DNA of 64,000 bases from Hydrogenophaga intermedia (GTDB lineage Bacteria; Pseudomonadota; Gammaproteobacteria; Burkholderiales; Burkholderiaceae_C): contig CAMDCY010000001.1 in the NCBI GenBank assembly GCA_945890705.1, positions 1 to 64,000 on the forward strand. The letters are read 5' to 3'. The number at the start of each line of letters is the position of its first letter. The first letter of the stretch is position 1. The translations under genes were made by a program, and so were the position numbers. Below the pieces are notes generated by a model. The model was not told the DNA's origin. It searched no databases and saw nothing but the letters and a program-made list of their open reading frames with translations. Positions 28,633 to 38,799 of this stretch are shown piece after piece.

Positions 28633-29394
28633 TTATCCCTGTGGATGATCGCGGCGCTGGCGCAAGGCCTCGTACAAACACACCCCACTGGCCACCGACA
28701 CGTTCAAGCTCTCGACCGCGCCTTGCATGGGGATGCTGACGAGTTCGTCGCAGGTCTTGCGGGTGAGTTGGCGCATGCCCGCGCCTTCGGCTCCCAAGAC
28801 CAAGGCCACGGGGCCTTTGAGGTCGACCTCGTAAATGCTTTTGTCGGCGTCGTCGCTGGTGCCGATGATCCAGATGTTGCGCTCTTTGAGTTCGTTCAAG
28901 GTGCGCGCCAAGTTGGTGACCATGAAGTAGGGCATGGTCTCGGCCGCGCCACTGGCGACCTTGGCCACGGTGGCGTTGATGCCCGCGGCGTGGTCTTTGG
29001 GGGCGATGACGGCGTGTGCGCCCGCGCCATCGGCCACGCGCAAACACGCGCCGAGGTTGTGCGGGTCGGTGATGCCGTCGAGCACCAAGATCAGCGGTTG
29101 GTCGGTGCCCGAGGCCTCCAGGTTTTCGAGCAACTCGTCGAGCGAATGGACCTGCTCGATCGCTTGCACACGCGCGGCCACACCTTGGTGGCCGTGGCTG
29201 CCAGCGAGTTTGGATATGCGCAAGCCGTCGGACTCGATCAAGCGCACGCCCGCTTCTTTGACACGGTCGATGAACTGGCGCATGCGCGCGTCGCGTCGGG
29301 TGGGTTCGAAATGAATTTCGATGATGGATTGCGGTGCCATTTTCAGGCGCACGCCGACGGCGTGAAAGCCGAAAAGCACTTTGGGGGATGACAT
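28633..29394 (-). CDS. rlmB: 23S rRNA Gm2251 2'-O-methyltransferase
   Basis: A 253-residue SPOUT-class methyltransferase. It has the L30e-like substrate-binding domain (about 1-80), then the SPOUT knot with DPHNLGACLRVADGAGAHA (near residue 109), LVLGAEGAGMR and ESLNVSVASGVCLYE, the last holding the SAM-binding knot. It modifies G2251 in the peptidyl-transferase P loop. The start codon lies inside a perfect small dyad (29384-29398). Confidence 0.95.
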   Translation of the reverse strand: MSSPKVLFGFHAVGVRLKMAPQSIIEIHFEPTRRDARMRQFIDRVKEAGVRLIESDGLRISKLAGSHGHQGVAARVQAIEQVHSLDELLENLEASGTDQPLILVLDGITDPHNLGACLRVADGAGAHAVIAPKDHAAGINATVAKVASGAAETMPYFMVTNLARTLNELKERNIWIIGTSDDADKSIYEVDLKGPVALVLGAEGAGMRQLTRKTCDELVSIPMQGAVESLNVSVASGVCLYEALRQRRDHPQG

Positions 29395-29398
29395 CCCC
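29384..29398. promoter_or_regulatory. Dyad spanning the rlmB start codon
   Basis: GGGGATG-A-CATCCCC is a perfect seven-base inverted repeat on the rlmB initiation region. In the mRNA a five-pair GGGGA/UCCCC stem would present the AUG in its loop. It could affect translation or be chance in GC-rich DNA. Confidence 0.4.
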
Positions 29399-29421
29399 GC
29401 ATTATCCCCGAGTGCTGAGAC

Positions 29422-30093
29422 TCAGTCGGCGACGCGACCCGCTTCGATGGTGATTCGGCGCTCGCAACGCTCGGCGATGGCGCGGTCGTGGGTGACCATC
29501 ACCAGGGTGGTGCCCAGCTCTTGGTTGAGCTCGAACATCAAAGCCATCACTTTTTCGCCCGTGGCAAAGTCCAAACTGCCCGTGGGCTCATCGGCCAAGA
29601 GCACCGCGGGCTTGACCACAAAGGCGCGCGCCAAAGCCACGCGCTGTTGCTCGCCACCCGACAGCAGCTTGGGGTAGTGCCCCAAACGCTCGCCCAAGCC
29701 CACGCGCTCGAGCATGGCCGTGGCCGCCGCACGGGCGTCGCGCCGACCCGCCAACTCCAAGGGCAGCATCACGTTTTCCAAGGCGGTCAGGTTGCCCAGC
29801 AATTGGAAGCTCTGGAACACAAAGCCCACTTGGGCGGCACGCAGCGCGGCGCGCTCGTCTTCAGAGCGGGCAAACAGGTCTTGACCGTCGATGCTCACCG
29901 TGCCTTGGGTGGGCGTGTCCAAGCCCGCGATGATGGACAAGAGCGTGCTTTTGCCCGACCCCGAGGCCCCCACGATGGCGGCGGTTTCCCCTTTGCGCAG
30001 GGTGAAATCGATATCGCGCAAAATCGACAGGGTGCCCGTGGCATCGCTGACCGATTTGGACACATGGGACACGGCAATCATCACATCCGACAT
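29422..30093 (-). CDS. ABC transporter ATPase, LolD/YbbA-like
   Basis: A 223-residue ABC ATPase of the LolD/MacB/YbbA group. Walker A GASGSGKST, signature LSGGEQQRVALARA, Walker B VLLADEPTGSLD and the switch His in VMVTHD are all present. Like E. coli YbbA it is divergent from tesA (15 bases apart), but the permease (YbbP) that normally follows is absent: the next gene downstream is rlmB. ATG 30093 has GGAAAG upstream; the longer open frame overlaps tesA. Confidence 0.88.
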   Translation of the reverse strand: MSDVMIAVSHVSKSVSDATGTLSILRDIDFTLRKGETAAIVGASGSGKSTLLSIIAGLDTPTQGTVSIDGQDLFARSEDERAALRAAQVGFVFQSFQLLGNLTALENVMLPLELAGRRDARAAATAMLERVGLGERLGHYPKLLSGGEQQRVALARAFVVKPAVLLADEPTGSLDFATGEKVMALMFELNQELGTTLVMVTHDRAIAERCERRITIEAGRVAD

Positions 30094-30108
30094 TGAAGGG
30101 CTTTCCAG

Positions 30109-30765
30109 TTGAAACACCGACACTTTACCGCGCTGCTGCTGTTGGCCTGTTCTTGGGGACTTTCGCCGGTGGCTTTGGCCCAAACCGCAAGCACAACGAA
30201 AGCGCCATTGGTGCTGATCGTGGGCGACTCGCTGAGCGCCGAATACGGTTTGCGCCGCGGCAGCGGTTGGGTGGCGCTGTTGCAAGCCGAGATCGACCGG
30301 CAAGGGCCCGCGGCCCGCGTGGTCAACGCCAGCATCAGTGGCGACACCACCTCGGGCGGGCGCTCGCGCTTGCCCGCACTGCTGCGACAACACCAACCCG
30401 CGGTGGTGGTGATCGAACTCGGCGGCAACGACGCCCTGCGCGGCTTGCCCCTGACCATGACACAAGACAACCTCAACGACATGACGCGACAGTCCAAGGC
30501 CGCCGGTGCGCGCGTGCTGCTACTGGGCATGGAGATGCCCCCCAATTACGGCACTCAGTACAGCGAAGCCTTCAAACGGGTCTACACCCAAGTGGCCCAA
30601 ACGCACTCGGTGGCCTTGGTGCCGTTTTTCTTGACCGGCGTGGCCGATGCCCCAGATCCGCTGGCCCTGTTCCAGAGCGACCGCATCCACCCCAACGAAC
30701 AAGCCCAGCCCATCATGCTGCGCAACGTCTGGCCCCGCCTGAGACGATTGCTCGCACCGCGATAA
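30109..30765 (+). CDS. tesA: TesA-like periplasmic acyl-CoA thioesterase/arylesterase
   Basis: A 218-residue SGNH/GDSL hydrolase with a signal peptide (residues 1-25, ending VALAQ). Block I is IVGDSLSAEYG (nucleophile Ser), block III GGNDALRG, and the DxxH block is SDRIHPNEQAQ. In E. coli this enzyme is TesA, a periplasmic thioesterase, esterase and lysophospholipase. The start is TTG 30109 with GAAGGG upstream. selU follows six bases after the stop. Confidence 0.9.
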   Translation: MKHRHFTALLLLACSWGLSPVALAQTASTTKAPLVLIVGDSLSAEYGLRRGSGWVALLQAEIDRQGPAARVVNASISGDTTSGGRSRLPALLRQHQPAVVVIELGGNDALRGLPLTMTQDNLNDMTRQSKAAGARVLLLGMEMPPNYGTQYSEAFKRVYTQVAQTHSVALVPFFLTGVADAPDPLALFQSDRIHPNEQAQPIMLRNVWPRLRRLLAPR

Positions 30766-30771
30766 TCCCGC

Positions 30772-31833
30772 ATGCCTGTTCAAACCACCACCGCCGCCAA
30801 CGCACTGACCCGCTTGGCGTCTTTTGACGCCATCATCGACGCCCGCACCGAAGACGAGCACGCACTGGACCACGTGCCCGGCGCCATCAACTGGCCCACG
30901 CTCAACAACCAGGAGCGCATCGACATCGGCACGATGTACAAGCAGGTCAATGCCTTTGAGGCCAAAAAACGGGGGGCGGCCTTGTCGGCGCGCAACATCG
31001 CCGCGCACATCGAGCGCGAGGTGATCGACTTGCCACGCGATTGGAAACCCTTGGTCTACTGCTGGCGCGGGGGCAACCGCAGCGGCGCTTTGGCCACCAT
31101 CTTGGGCGCCATCGGGTTTCAGGTCACCTTGATCGAAGGCGGCTACAAAGCGTGGCGCGCGGCCTTGGTCGACGACCTGCCCGCCTTGGCGCCGTCTTTT
31201 CAATACCGCGTCGTCTGCGGCCCCACGGGCAGCGGCAAAACCCGTTTGTTGCAGGCCTTGGCCACACAAGGCGCGCAGGTGCTGGATCTCGAGGCCTTGG
31301 CCTGTCACCGCAGCTCGGTGCTCGGCCACGTGCCAGGCCAGCCCCAACCCAGCCAAAAACACTTTGACACCCTCATCTGGGCGCGCCTGCGCGAGCTGGA
31401 CGCCAGTCGGGTGGTCTACGTGGAGTGTGAAAGCAAAAAAGTGGGCAATGTGCGCGTGCCCGACGCCCTGATCGACGCCATGCGCGCCAGCACTTGCATC
31501 GACGTGCAGCTCCCCGACGAGGCCCGAGTGGCCTTGCTGTTGGAGGACTACGCGTACTTCGTCAAAGACAGCGCCCACTTCGTCGAACGCCTACAGGCCT
31601 TGAACGACATCCGGGGTAAGTCCGTGATCGAGCGCTGGAGCGAATGGGTGCGCGATGGACAAACGCCCGCGGTGGTGCACGAGTTGCTGCGTGACCATTA
31701 CGACCCGGTGTACCGCCAATCGATTGACCGCAACTTCGTGCAATACCCGCAGGCGCAGGTGTTCGAATCGCAGGACCACAGCGCAGCGGCTTTCGAGCGG
31801 ATGGCCCAAGCCATCTTGGCCGCCGAGCGCTGA
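30772..31833 (+). CDS. selU: tRNA 2-selenouridine synthase
   Basis: A 353-residue SelU (MnmH). An N-terminal rhodanese domain carries the selenium-transfer Cys97 in YCWRGGNRSG, and a P-loop domain starts with GPTGSGKT (150-157). It converts 2-thiouridine to 2-selenouridine at the wobble position of Lys, Glu and Gln tRNAs through a geranylated intermediate. It needs selenophosphate, hence selD elsewhere in the genome. It is probably co-transcribed with tesA. Confidence 0.94.
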   Translation: MPVQTTTAANALTRLASFDAIIDARTEDEHALDHVPGAINWPTLNNQERIDIGTMYKQVNAFEAKKRGAALSARNIAAHIEREVIDLPRDWKPLVYCWRGGNRSGALATILGAIGFQVTLIEGGYKAWRAALVDDLPALAPSFQYRVVCGPTGSGKTRLLQALATQGAQVLDLEALACHRSSVLGHVPGQPQPSQKHFDTLIWARLRELDASRVVYVECESKKVGNVRVPDALIDAMRASTCIDVQLPDEARVALLLEDYAYFVKDSAHFVERLQALNDIRGKSVIERWSEWVRDGQTPAVVHELLRDHYDPVYRQSIDRNFVQYPQAQVFESQDHSAAAFERMAQAILAAER

Positions 31834-31834
31834 A

Positions 31835-32008
31835 TCAGGCCGGGTCGCTGGCGCCGGCTGCGGGCGATTGGTCGGTGCCCTCAGGGGTTTCAGGCTCGTC
31901 GCCATCGCCGTGCTTGCGCTCGGTTTTGGACTTGAGCTTCTCTTCCTTCTTCTTTTTCTTGGCGAGTTCGCGTTGGCGTTTTTCGTAGCCGTAATTGGGT
32001 GTTGCCAA
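31835..32008 (-). CDS. Small Lys/Glu-rich protein, TTG start
   Basis: A 57-residue charged protein (start TTG 32008) that opens MATPNYGYEKRQRELAKKKK and ends in a Pro/Ala-rich tail. A weak GAAAGA site precedes the TTG. The pattern YEKRQRELAKKKKKEEK predicts a strongly charged helix. I recall similar unnamed proteins in Burkholderiales; no function is known. A longer frame (to 32119) would overlap the next gene's end and is less likely. It lies 34 bases downstream of the lyase gene. Confidence 0.6.
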   Translation of the reverse strand: MATPNYGYEKRQRELAKKKKKEEKLKSKTERKHGDGDEPETPEGTDQSPAAGASDPA

Positions 32009-32042
32009 AGCAGTCTTTCGGTTCGGTGAAGTAAAAAAGAGC

Positions 32043-33236
32043 TCAGCCGGCTTGCAGCGCAGGCCAGGCCTGTTGCAGATCGGCTTGTAAATCAGAGACG
32101 GCTTCGAGGCCGATGGCAAAACGCGCCAAACCGCCCGCGTGGGGCCAAGGCTGGGTGCGCATGGCGCTCACATGGTAAGGCGCGCACAGGCTGATAGGGC
32201 CGGCCCAGCTCCAGCCCAACTTGAAGCGCTGCAAACGGTCCAGGAAGGCATCGATGCGCGCTTGGGGAATGGCCGCGTCGAACACCACGCTGAACAAACA
32301 GCCCGCGGCGTGTGCATCGCGCAACCACGTCTCGTGGCCGGGCGAGCCGGGCAAGGCTGGGTGCAGCACTTGGGCCACCCCAGGCTGGCTTTGCATCCAT
32401 TTGGCCAAGGCGCGCGTAGCGGTGTCGTGCGCGTGGTAGCGCAGGTCCATGGTGTTGAGGCCGCGCAAGACCAGTTCGGTGTCGTTGCCCGACACACCCA
32501 AGCCCAAACGCATGTGGCACATCAAGAGCGCTTGGTGTAAGGCCGGGTCGCGGGTGACGACCGAGCCCATCAAGACATCGGCGCCGCCGCTGGGGTATTT
32601 GGTCAAGGCTTGCATGGACACGTCCACGCCCAGATCAAACGCGCCAAACGCCACGCCCGCACCCCAGGTGTTGTCCAAGGCCGTGATCACACGGCGATCG
32701 GCTGAGCGATCGGCATTGGCCGCTTGCACCACGGCCACCAAGGCCGGTACATCGGGGTATTCGAGCGTGATCGAACCGGGCACTTCCAGCCACACCAAGC
32801 GCGTGGCGCTGGAGAGCTTGGCGGCCAAGTCGGCCGGGTCCATGGGGTTGTATCGGCGGTGGGTGATGCCCCACTGAGCCAATTCACCTTCGGCAAACGC
32901 CACGTTGGGCCCATACGCGTTGTCGGGGATGAGCAGCTCATCTCCGGTGCGCAAAAACGCCATGTCCACCAAAGCCAAGGCCGACAAACCGCTGGGCGCG
33001 AGCACACAGAACTGGCCGCCTTCGAGCGTGGCGATGCGCTCCTCGAGCAAGTAAGTCGTGGGCGTGCCGTGCAGGCCGTAGGTGTAGCCGCTTTTATTTT
33101 TCCACTCCTGGGTGCGCAAGGCGTGCACGTTCGGGAAAAACACGGTCGATGCTTTGTGCACCGCGGGCGCCACCGCCGCAAAGCCCTCAGGGGCTTGGTA
33201 GGGGTGGTGAATCAGGGCCGTGCTGCGCTCGGTCAC
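32043..33236 (-). CDS. metC: Cystathionine beta-lyase-like PLP enzyme
   Basis: A 397-residue enzyme of the Cys/Met metabolism PLP family. The PLP lysine is K213 in MQALTKYPSGG, the phosphate-binding loop SGLSALAL near 82-89, and the cofactor-contacting ALDNTWG near 186-192. It resembles bacterial MetC, which cleaves cystathionine to homocysteine. gamma-Lyases share the fold, so the exact reaction is inferred. The start is GTG 33236, directly after the phosphoribosyltransferase stop. Confidence 0.85.
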   Translation of the reverse strand: MTERSTALIHHPYQAPEGFAAVAPAVHKASTVFFPNVHALRTQEWKNKSGYTYGLHGTPTTYLLEERIATLEGGQFCVLAPSGLSALALVDMAFLRTGDELLIPDNAYGPNVAFAEGELAQWGITHRRYNPMDPADLAAKLSSATRLVWLEVPGSITLEYPDVPALVAVVQAANADRSADRRVITALDNTWGAGVAFGAFDLGVDVSMQALTKYPSGGADVLMGSVVTRDPALHQALLMCHMRLGLGVSGNDTELVLRGLNTMDLRYHAHDTATRALAKWMQSQPGVAQVLHPALPGSPGHETWLRDAHAAGCLFSVVFDAAIPQARIDAFLDRLQRFKLGWSWAGPISLCAPYHVSAMRTQPWPHAGGLARFAIGLEAVSDLQADLQQAWPALQAG

Positions 33237-33761
33237 TTACAAGGTCCACTTGGCGAGCAACTGCTCGGGGCGCATGCTGTCGTAAGTTTCGAACGGCTGG
33301 TGGATCCACGGGTTGGTCGGTAAGAACTCAACCGAGTAGTCGGGCGCAAACGTCGAGACCTGCTTGGTCCAAATGACCGCGCTGCGCAGCTCGGTGATGG
33401 GTGCGTAGTTGTTTTTGAGCATACCGATGACGGCGTTGAGCGTGTGGCCCGAGTCGGCCAAATCATCGACCAACAACACGCGCCCCGCGATCTCGCCTTT
33501 GGGCGTGGTGATGTAGCGCGCGATGTCCAAATTGCCCTGCTCGGTGCCGGCGTTGGCGCGGTAAGAGCTGGTGGACATGATGGCCAAGGGTTTGTCGAAG
33601 ATGCGCGACAAGATGTCGCCCGGTCGCATGCCGCCGCGGGCCAGGCACAGAATGGTGTCGAACTGCCAACCCGACTGGTGCACTTGCAGGGCCAGTTTCT
33701 CGATCAGGTTGTGGTACTCGTCATAAGACACGTACAGGTGTTTTCCGTCTTCGGTCAGCAT
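33237..33761 (-). CDS. Purine phosphoribosyltransferase (Gpt/XPRT-like)
   Basis: A 174-residue type I phosphoribosyltransferase. The PRPP motif VLLVDDLADSGHT spans residues 95-107, and LCLARGGMRPGDIL is the pyrophosphate loop. It likely salvages xanthine, guanine or hypoxanthine. Position after purA (AMP synthesis) fits purine metabolism. GGAG precedes the ATG. The lyase gene abuts its stop. Confidence 0.85.
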   Translation of the reverse strand: MLTEDGKHLYVSYDEYHNLIEKLALQVHQSGWQFDTILCLARGGMRPGDILSRIFDKPLAIMSTSSYRANAGTEQGNLDIARYITTPKGEIAGRVLLVDDLADSGHTLNAVIGMLKNNYAPITELRSAVIWTKQVSTFAPDYSVEFLPTNPWIHQPFETYDSMRPEQLLAKWTL

Positions 33762-33792
33762 GCGGTCTCCATTGGGTCAGTGGGTCACAGGC

Positions 33793-35199
<1,407 letters not shown>

Positions 35200-36375
35200 T
35201 TAAAGGGGTTCAAGGTGCCAAGCACCGGCGCGCTGCACCAACTGTCGGTCACACAAAAATTCGTCAACCTCGTGTTCATGGCCGGGCAAGACACAAACCA
35301 CGGTGTGGCCCTGGGCACGGCAATCGGCTACAGCGCGGCGCAAAGCAGCGTCTGTGCTCCAAGGGGCGCGGATGGCCGCTTGCAAGGGGCGCGGCACGAC
35401 GGCCTGCACCAACTCTTTGAGGTCCAGACTGAAACCCACGGCTGGGCGTTTGCGGCCGAACACCGCCCCCACCTCGTCGTAACGTCCGCCGCGCACCAAC
35501 TCCATGGGCGATGCGCTGGGCGCGGCAGCGTCGGGCTTGGCGAACATGGCGAAGCGCATGCCGGTGTAATAGGCGTAGCCGCGCAGATCGGCCAAATCGA
35601 TGGACACGTCCATGCCTTGCACTTGGGCCGCAAGCCAGCGCAGGTTGTCCAAGGCGGCTTGCAAACGCGCTGAAGGCGTCAAACGCTGCTGCGCGACTTC
35701 GATCACCTCCACCCCACCAAACAAAGACGGCAAAGCTCGCAGGTCGCGCTGCACGGCCGAGGGCAAGTGGGCCGAGAGGGCGTCGAGTTCGGCTTGGTCT
35801 TTGCCAGCCAGGGCCGCATGGACCCGCGCCAACCACACGGGATCGGCGGGTACATCGGCCAAAACGGCGTCGATCACACGAACGTCGGACATGTCCAACA
35901 AGAGCTGACCGATGCCCGCTTGCCGCACACAGGCATGTGCCAGCTCGATGATTTCCAAATCGGCTTCCACGCCAGCATGGCCGTATATTTCGGCGCCCAG
36001 CTGCATGGGCTCCCGGCTGGCTTGGGCGCGGTCGATGCGCGTGTGCACCACCGGGCCGCAGTAGCTCAGGCGGGTGACCCCAGCGCGGTTGAGCAAATGG
36101 GCGTCGATGCGGGCCACTTGCGGTGTGCTGTCGGCGCGCAAACCCAAGGTGCGTCCCGAGAGCTGGTCGACGAGCTTGAAGGTTTGCAAATCCAAGGCCT
36201 CGCCTGTGCCCGTGAGCAAAGACTCGAGGTGTTCGACCATGGGCGGCATCACCAACTCGTAGCCATAGCCACGGGCGGTGTCGAGCAAGGCTCGGCGGAG
36301 TTCTTCGATGTGACGCGCCTCTGAAGGCAGTACATCGGCAATATGATCCGGCAGGACCCAAGCAGACATGGACAT
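35200..36375 (-). CDS. hisZ: HisZ, ATP phosphoribosyltransferase regulatory subunit
   Basis: A 391-residue class II aminoacyl-tRNA synthetase paralogue (HisS-like fold) that forms a complex with short-form HisG. Motifs resembling HisRS are seen ([49 protein letters not shown]), but it lacks an anticodon-binding domain. A short hisG elsewhere is expected. Start is ATG 36375 or 36369; neither has a clear ribosome binding site. It lies between a terminator and purA in the usual betaproteobacterial order. Confidence 0.93.
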   Translation of the reverse strand: MSMSAWVLPDHIADVLPSEARHIEELRRALLDTARGYGYELVMPPMVEHLESLLTGTGEALDLQTFKLVDQLSGRTLGLRADSTPQVARIDAHLLNRAGVTRLSYCGPVVHTRIDRAQASREPMQLGAEIYGHAGVEADLEIIELAHACVRQAGIGQLLLDMSDVRVIDAVLADVPADPVWLARVHAALAGKDQAELDALSAHLPSAVQRDLRALPSLFGGVEVIEVAQQRLTPSARLQAALDNLRWLAAQVQGMDVSIDLADLRGYAYYTGMRFAMFAKPDAAAPSASPMELVRGGRYDEVGAVFGRKRPAVGFSLDLKELVQAVVPRPLQAAIRAPWSTDAALRRAVADCRAQGHTVVCVLPGHEHEVDEFLCDRQLVQRAGAWHLEPL

Positions 36376-36420
36376 AGGGGGTGCTGTTAAAACAGAGATT
36401 TTACCGGGTCTCGCGAGCCC

Positions 36421-36450
36421 CAAAACAGAAAACCCGCCACGAGGGCGGGT
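36421..36450 (-). terminator. Intrinsic terminator after hflC
   Basis: On the minus strand ACCCGCC and GGCGGGT form a seven-pair stem with a five-base loop, followed by TTTTCTGTTTT. It separates the hfq-hflX-hflK-hflC run from hisZ-purA. Confidence 0.85.
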
Positions 36451-36468
36451 CCTAAGGGTACGTGAGGA

Positions 36469-37356
36469 TCAACGTCCCAAGTTGCTGCTGCGCAAAGCCT
36501 TGAAGAAGTCGCTCGATGGGTCAAGCACCATCAGGTCTTGCTTGTTGGCAAACGTCGACTTGTAGGCTTCCAAGCTGCGGTAGAACTGGGCAAACGCTGG
36601 GTCGCGACCAAAGGCGGAGGCGTACAGGGCCGAAGCCTTTGCATCGCCTTCACCCTTGACTTTTTGGGCATCGCGGAAGGCGTTGGCCAAAATCACCTCG
36701 CGCTGGCGATCGGCGTCAGCGCGGATTTTTTCACCCTCGGCGAAACCGGTCGAACGCAACTCGTTGGCCACCCGCTTGCGCTCGGCCTCCATGCGCTGGT
36801 AGACCGATGCGGTGATGCTCTCAGCGTAATCCACGCGCGTGATGCGCACGTCGACCACGTCCATACCCCAAGGTTTGTCGTCGCTTCGAACGGCCTTGAG
36901 GACCTCTCGTTTGACGTCGGCCATGAGTTCTTCACGGCGCGTGGACAAGAGTTCGGTAACGGTGCGTTTGTTCACTTCTTGCTGGAAGGAGTTGCGAACC
37001 ACGCGGTTGAGCTGCTGGGAACCCGCGTTCTCATTGACACCCACATTGCGGATGTAGGTTTGTGGCTCGCTGATGCGCCAGCGCACGTAGTAGTCGATGA
37101 CCACGCGCTGCTTTTCAGCGGTCAGCATGGGCTCGGTTTCGGTGCTCTCCAAGACCAACAAACGCTTGTCGATATAGGACACGTTTTGGAATGGCGGGGG
37201 CAGCTTGAAGTTCAAACCCGGCTCGGTGATGACCTTCTGAATTTGACCCAGCTGGAAAACCACGCCGAATTGGCGCTGGTCCACCACAAACAGCATGGAG
37301 CTGGCGATAGCCAAAGCCACCATCAGCGTCGAAAAAATAAAACCCAGTTTGTTCAT
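36469..37356 (-). CDS. hflC: HflC, FtsH protease modulator
   Basis: A 295-residue SPFH/prohibitin-domain protein. One N-terminal transmembrane helix (residues about 4-23) leads into the periplasmic SPFH domain, with VVDQRQFGVVFQLG at its start, then a coiled coil rich in Ala/Glu/Arg. With HflK it forms the large cage around FtsH that limits degradation of membrane proteins. It follows hflK by 33 bases. Confidence 0.95.
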   Translation of the reverse strand: MNKLGFIFSTLMVALAIASSMLFVVDQRQFGVVFQLGQIQKVITEPGLNFKLPPPFQNVSYIDKRLLVLESTETEPMLTAEKQRVVIDYYVRWRISEPQTYIRNVGVNENAGSQQLNRVVRNSFQQEVNKRTVTELLSTRREELMADVKREVLKAVRSDDKPWGMDVVDVRITRVDYAESITASVYQRMEAERKRVANELRSTGFAEGEKIRADADRQREVILANAFRDAQKVKGEGDAKASALYASAFGRDPAFAQFYRSLEAYKSTFANKQDLMVLDPSSDFFKALRSSNLGR

Positions 37357-37389
37357 GAAAATACTTTCTGTTCGCTCGGGGTTCGGGGT

Positions 37390-38757
37390 TCAGCGGACGT
37401 CGCGCTCACGCGAGCGGGCGGCGTTGTCCAAACTTCGGGAGGCGGGGTTGCTGGCCGGTGCCGTGCTCGACGGCAACGACGGCGCAGGCGCGGCCGTGTT
37501 CGCGGCGCCCGTGGGGCCTGTCAGCTGCATGATTTTGTCCAAAGGCAAATACAAGAGGTTGTTGCCCGACTTGGAGTCCACCAAGACCTTGGTCACGTTG
37601 CTGTAGACCTCTTGCATGGCATCCACATACAGACGCTCACGCGTGACTTGTGGGGCTTTTTGGTACTCGGTGAGGATAGAGCGAAAGCGCTGCGAATCAC
37701 CTTCGGCCTGCGCCACGATACGGGCTCGGTAGCCTTCGGCTTCTTCGTTCAATCGGTCGGCCGCACCACGGGCACGCGGCACGACGTCGTTGGCGTAGGC
37801 TTCGGCTTCGTTCTTGGCGCGCTCGCGCTCTTGAGCGGCTTTGAGCACATCGTCAAACGAGGCTTGCACTTGCTCGGGCGGTCGCACACCACCTTGCTGC
37901 AAGTTGATGCCCACCACCTCAACGCCTACCTTGTAGCGGTCCAAAATGGTCTGCATCAATTCGCGCACGCGGGGGCCAATTTGGTCGCGCTCTTCGGCCA
38001 GTGCCGCGTCCATGCGCATCTTGCCCACCACTTCGCGTACGGCGGTCTCAGCGGCCTTGACCACGGCGGCCTCGGGGTCGCGGCTCTCAAACAAGAAATC
38101 GCGCGCGTTACTCAGGCGGTATTGCACGGCGAACTTGATCTCAACGATGTTCTCGTCCACCGTCAACATGGCCGACTCGCGCAAGCCCGTGGCCGGCACG
38201 ATGGCATCGCGGCCCACATCCACCGAACGGATCTGGGTCACGGCCACGGTTTCGTGGCGCTGAATGGGGAAAGGCAAGCGCCAATTGAAACCGGCACCCA
38301 CGGTGCTGTGGTATTTGCCGAATTGGGTGATAACAGATTGCTGACCTTCTTGCACGATGAAGAAGCCCGAACCCAACCAGATCAAGGCCACCACGCCTGC
38401 GATCAAGCCGGCACCAATGCTGGTGGACTTTGGGGAGGGATTGAAGGGGGGCATGCCACCCCCTTGGCCGCCTTGACCCGAACCGCCGCCCCGGCCACCG
38501 AACAACTTGCCCAGTTTGCGGTTGAAATCGCGCCACAACTCATCGAGGTCTGGCGGGCCTTGGTTGGGGCCCGACGGACGCTGGTCACGGGGTGGGGGTG
38601 TCTCAGCACCCGGCTCTTGCTTGTTGCCATCATCCCCTCTGCCCCAGCGAGGGTCGTTGAGGTTGAAGACGCCTAACCAGCGTGCCCAGCGGGAACGGGG
38701 TTGCGTCGCACCAGGGGTGGTGTTGGACGACGCGGGTCGGGGGAATTTCAAATCCAT
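37390..38757 (-). CDS. hflK: HflK, FtsH protease modulator
   Basis: A 455-residue SPFH-domain partner of HflC. The cytoplasmic N-terminus is Pro/Gly-rich with a GGRGGGSGQGGQGGG run, followed by a transmembrane helix (IGAGLIAGVVALIWLGSGFF) and the SPFH domain (VQEGQQSVITQFGKY). The C-terminal tail is Ala/Ser-rich. I chose ATG 38757; a longer frame adds 14 residues that do not match the family. Confidence 0.95.
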   Translation of the reverse strand: MDLKFPRPASSNTTPGATQPRSRWARWLGVFNLNDPRWGRGDDGNKQEPGAETPPPRDQRPSGPNQGPPDLDELWRDFNRKLGKLFGGRGGGSGQGGQGGGMPPFNPSPKSTSIGAGLIAGVVALIWLGSGFFIVQEGQQSVITQFGKYHSTVGAGFNWRLPFPIQRHETVAVTQIRSVDVGRDAIVPATGLRESAMLTVDENIVEIKFAVQYRLSNARDFLFESRDPEAAVVKAAETAVREVVGKMRMDAALAEERDQIGPRVRELMQTILDRYKVGVEVVGINLQQGGVRPPEQVQASFDDVLKAAQERERAKNEAEAYANDVVPRARGAADRLNEEAEGYRARIVAQAEGDSQRFRSILTEYQKAPQVTRERLYVDAMQEVYSNVTKVLVDSKSGNNLLYLPLDKIMQLTGPTGAANTAAPAPSLPSSTAPASNPASRSLDNAARSRERDVR

Positions 38758-38799
38758 ATGAGCAAGTTCGGTGAAGTTGTAACTGTCTATTGTGCCCAA

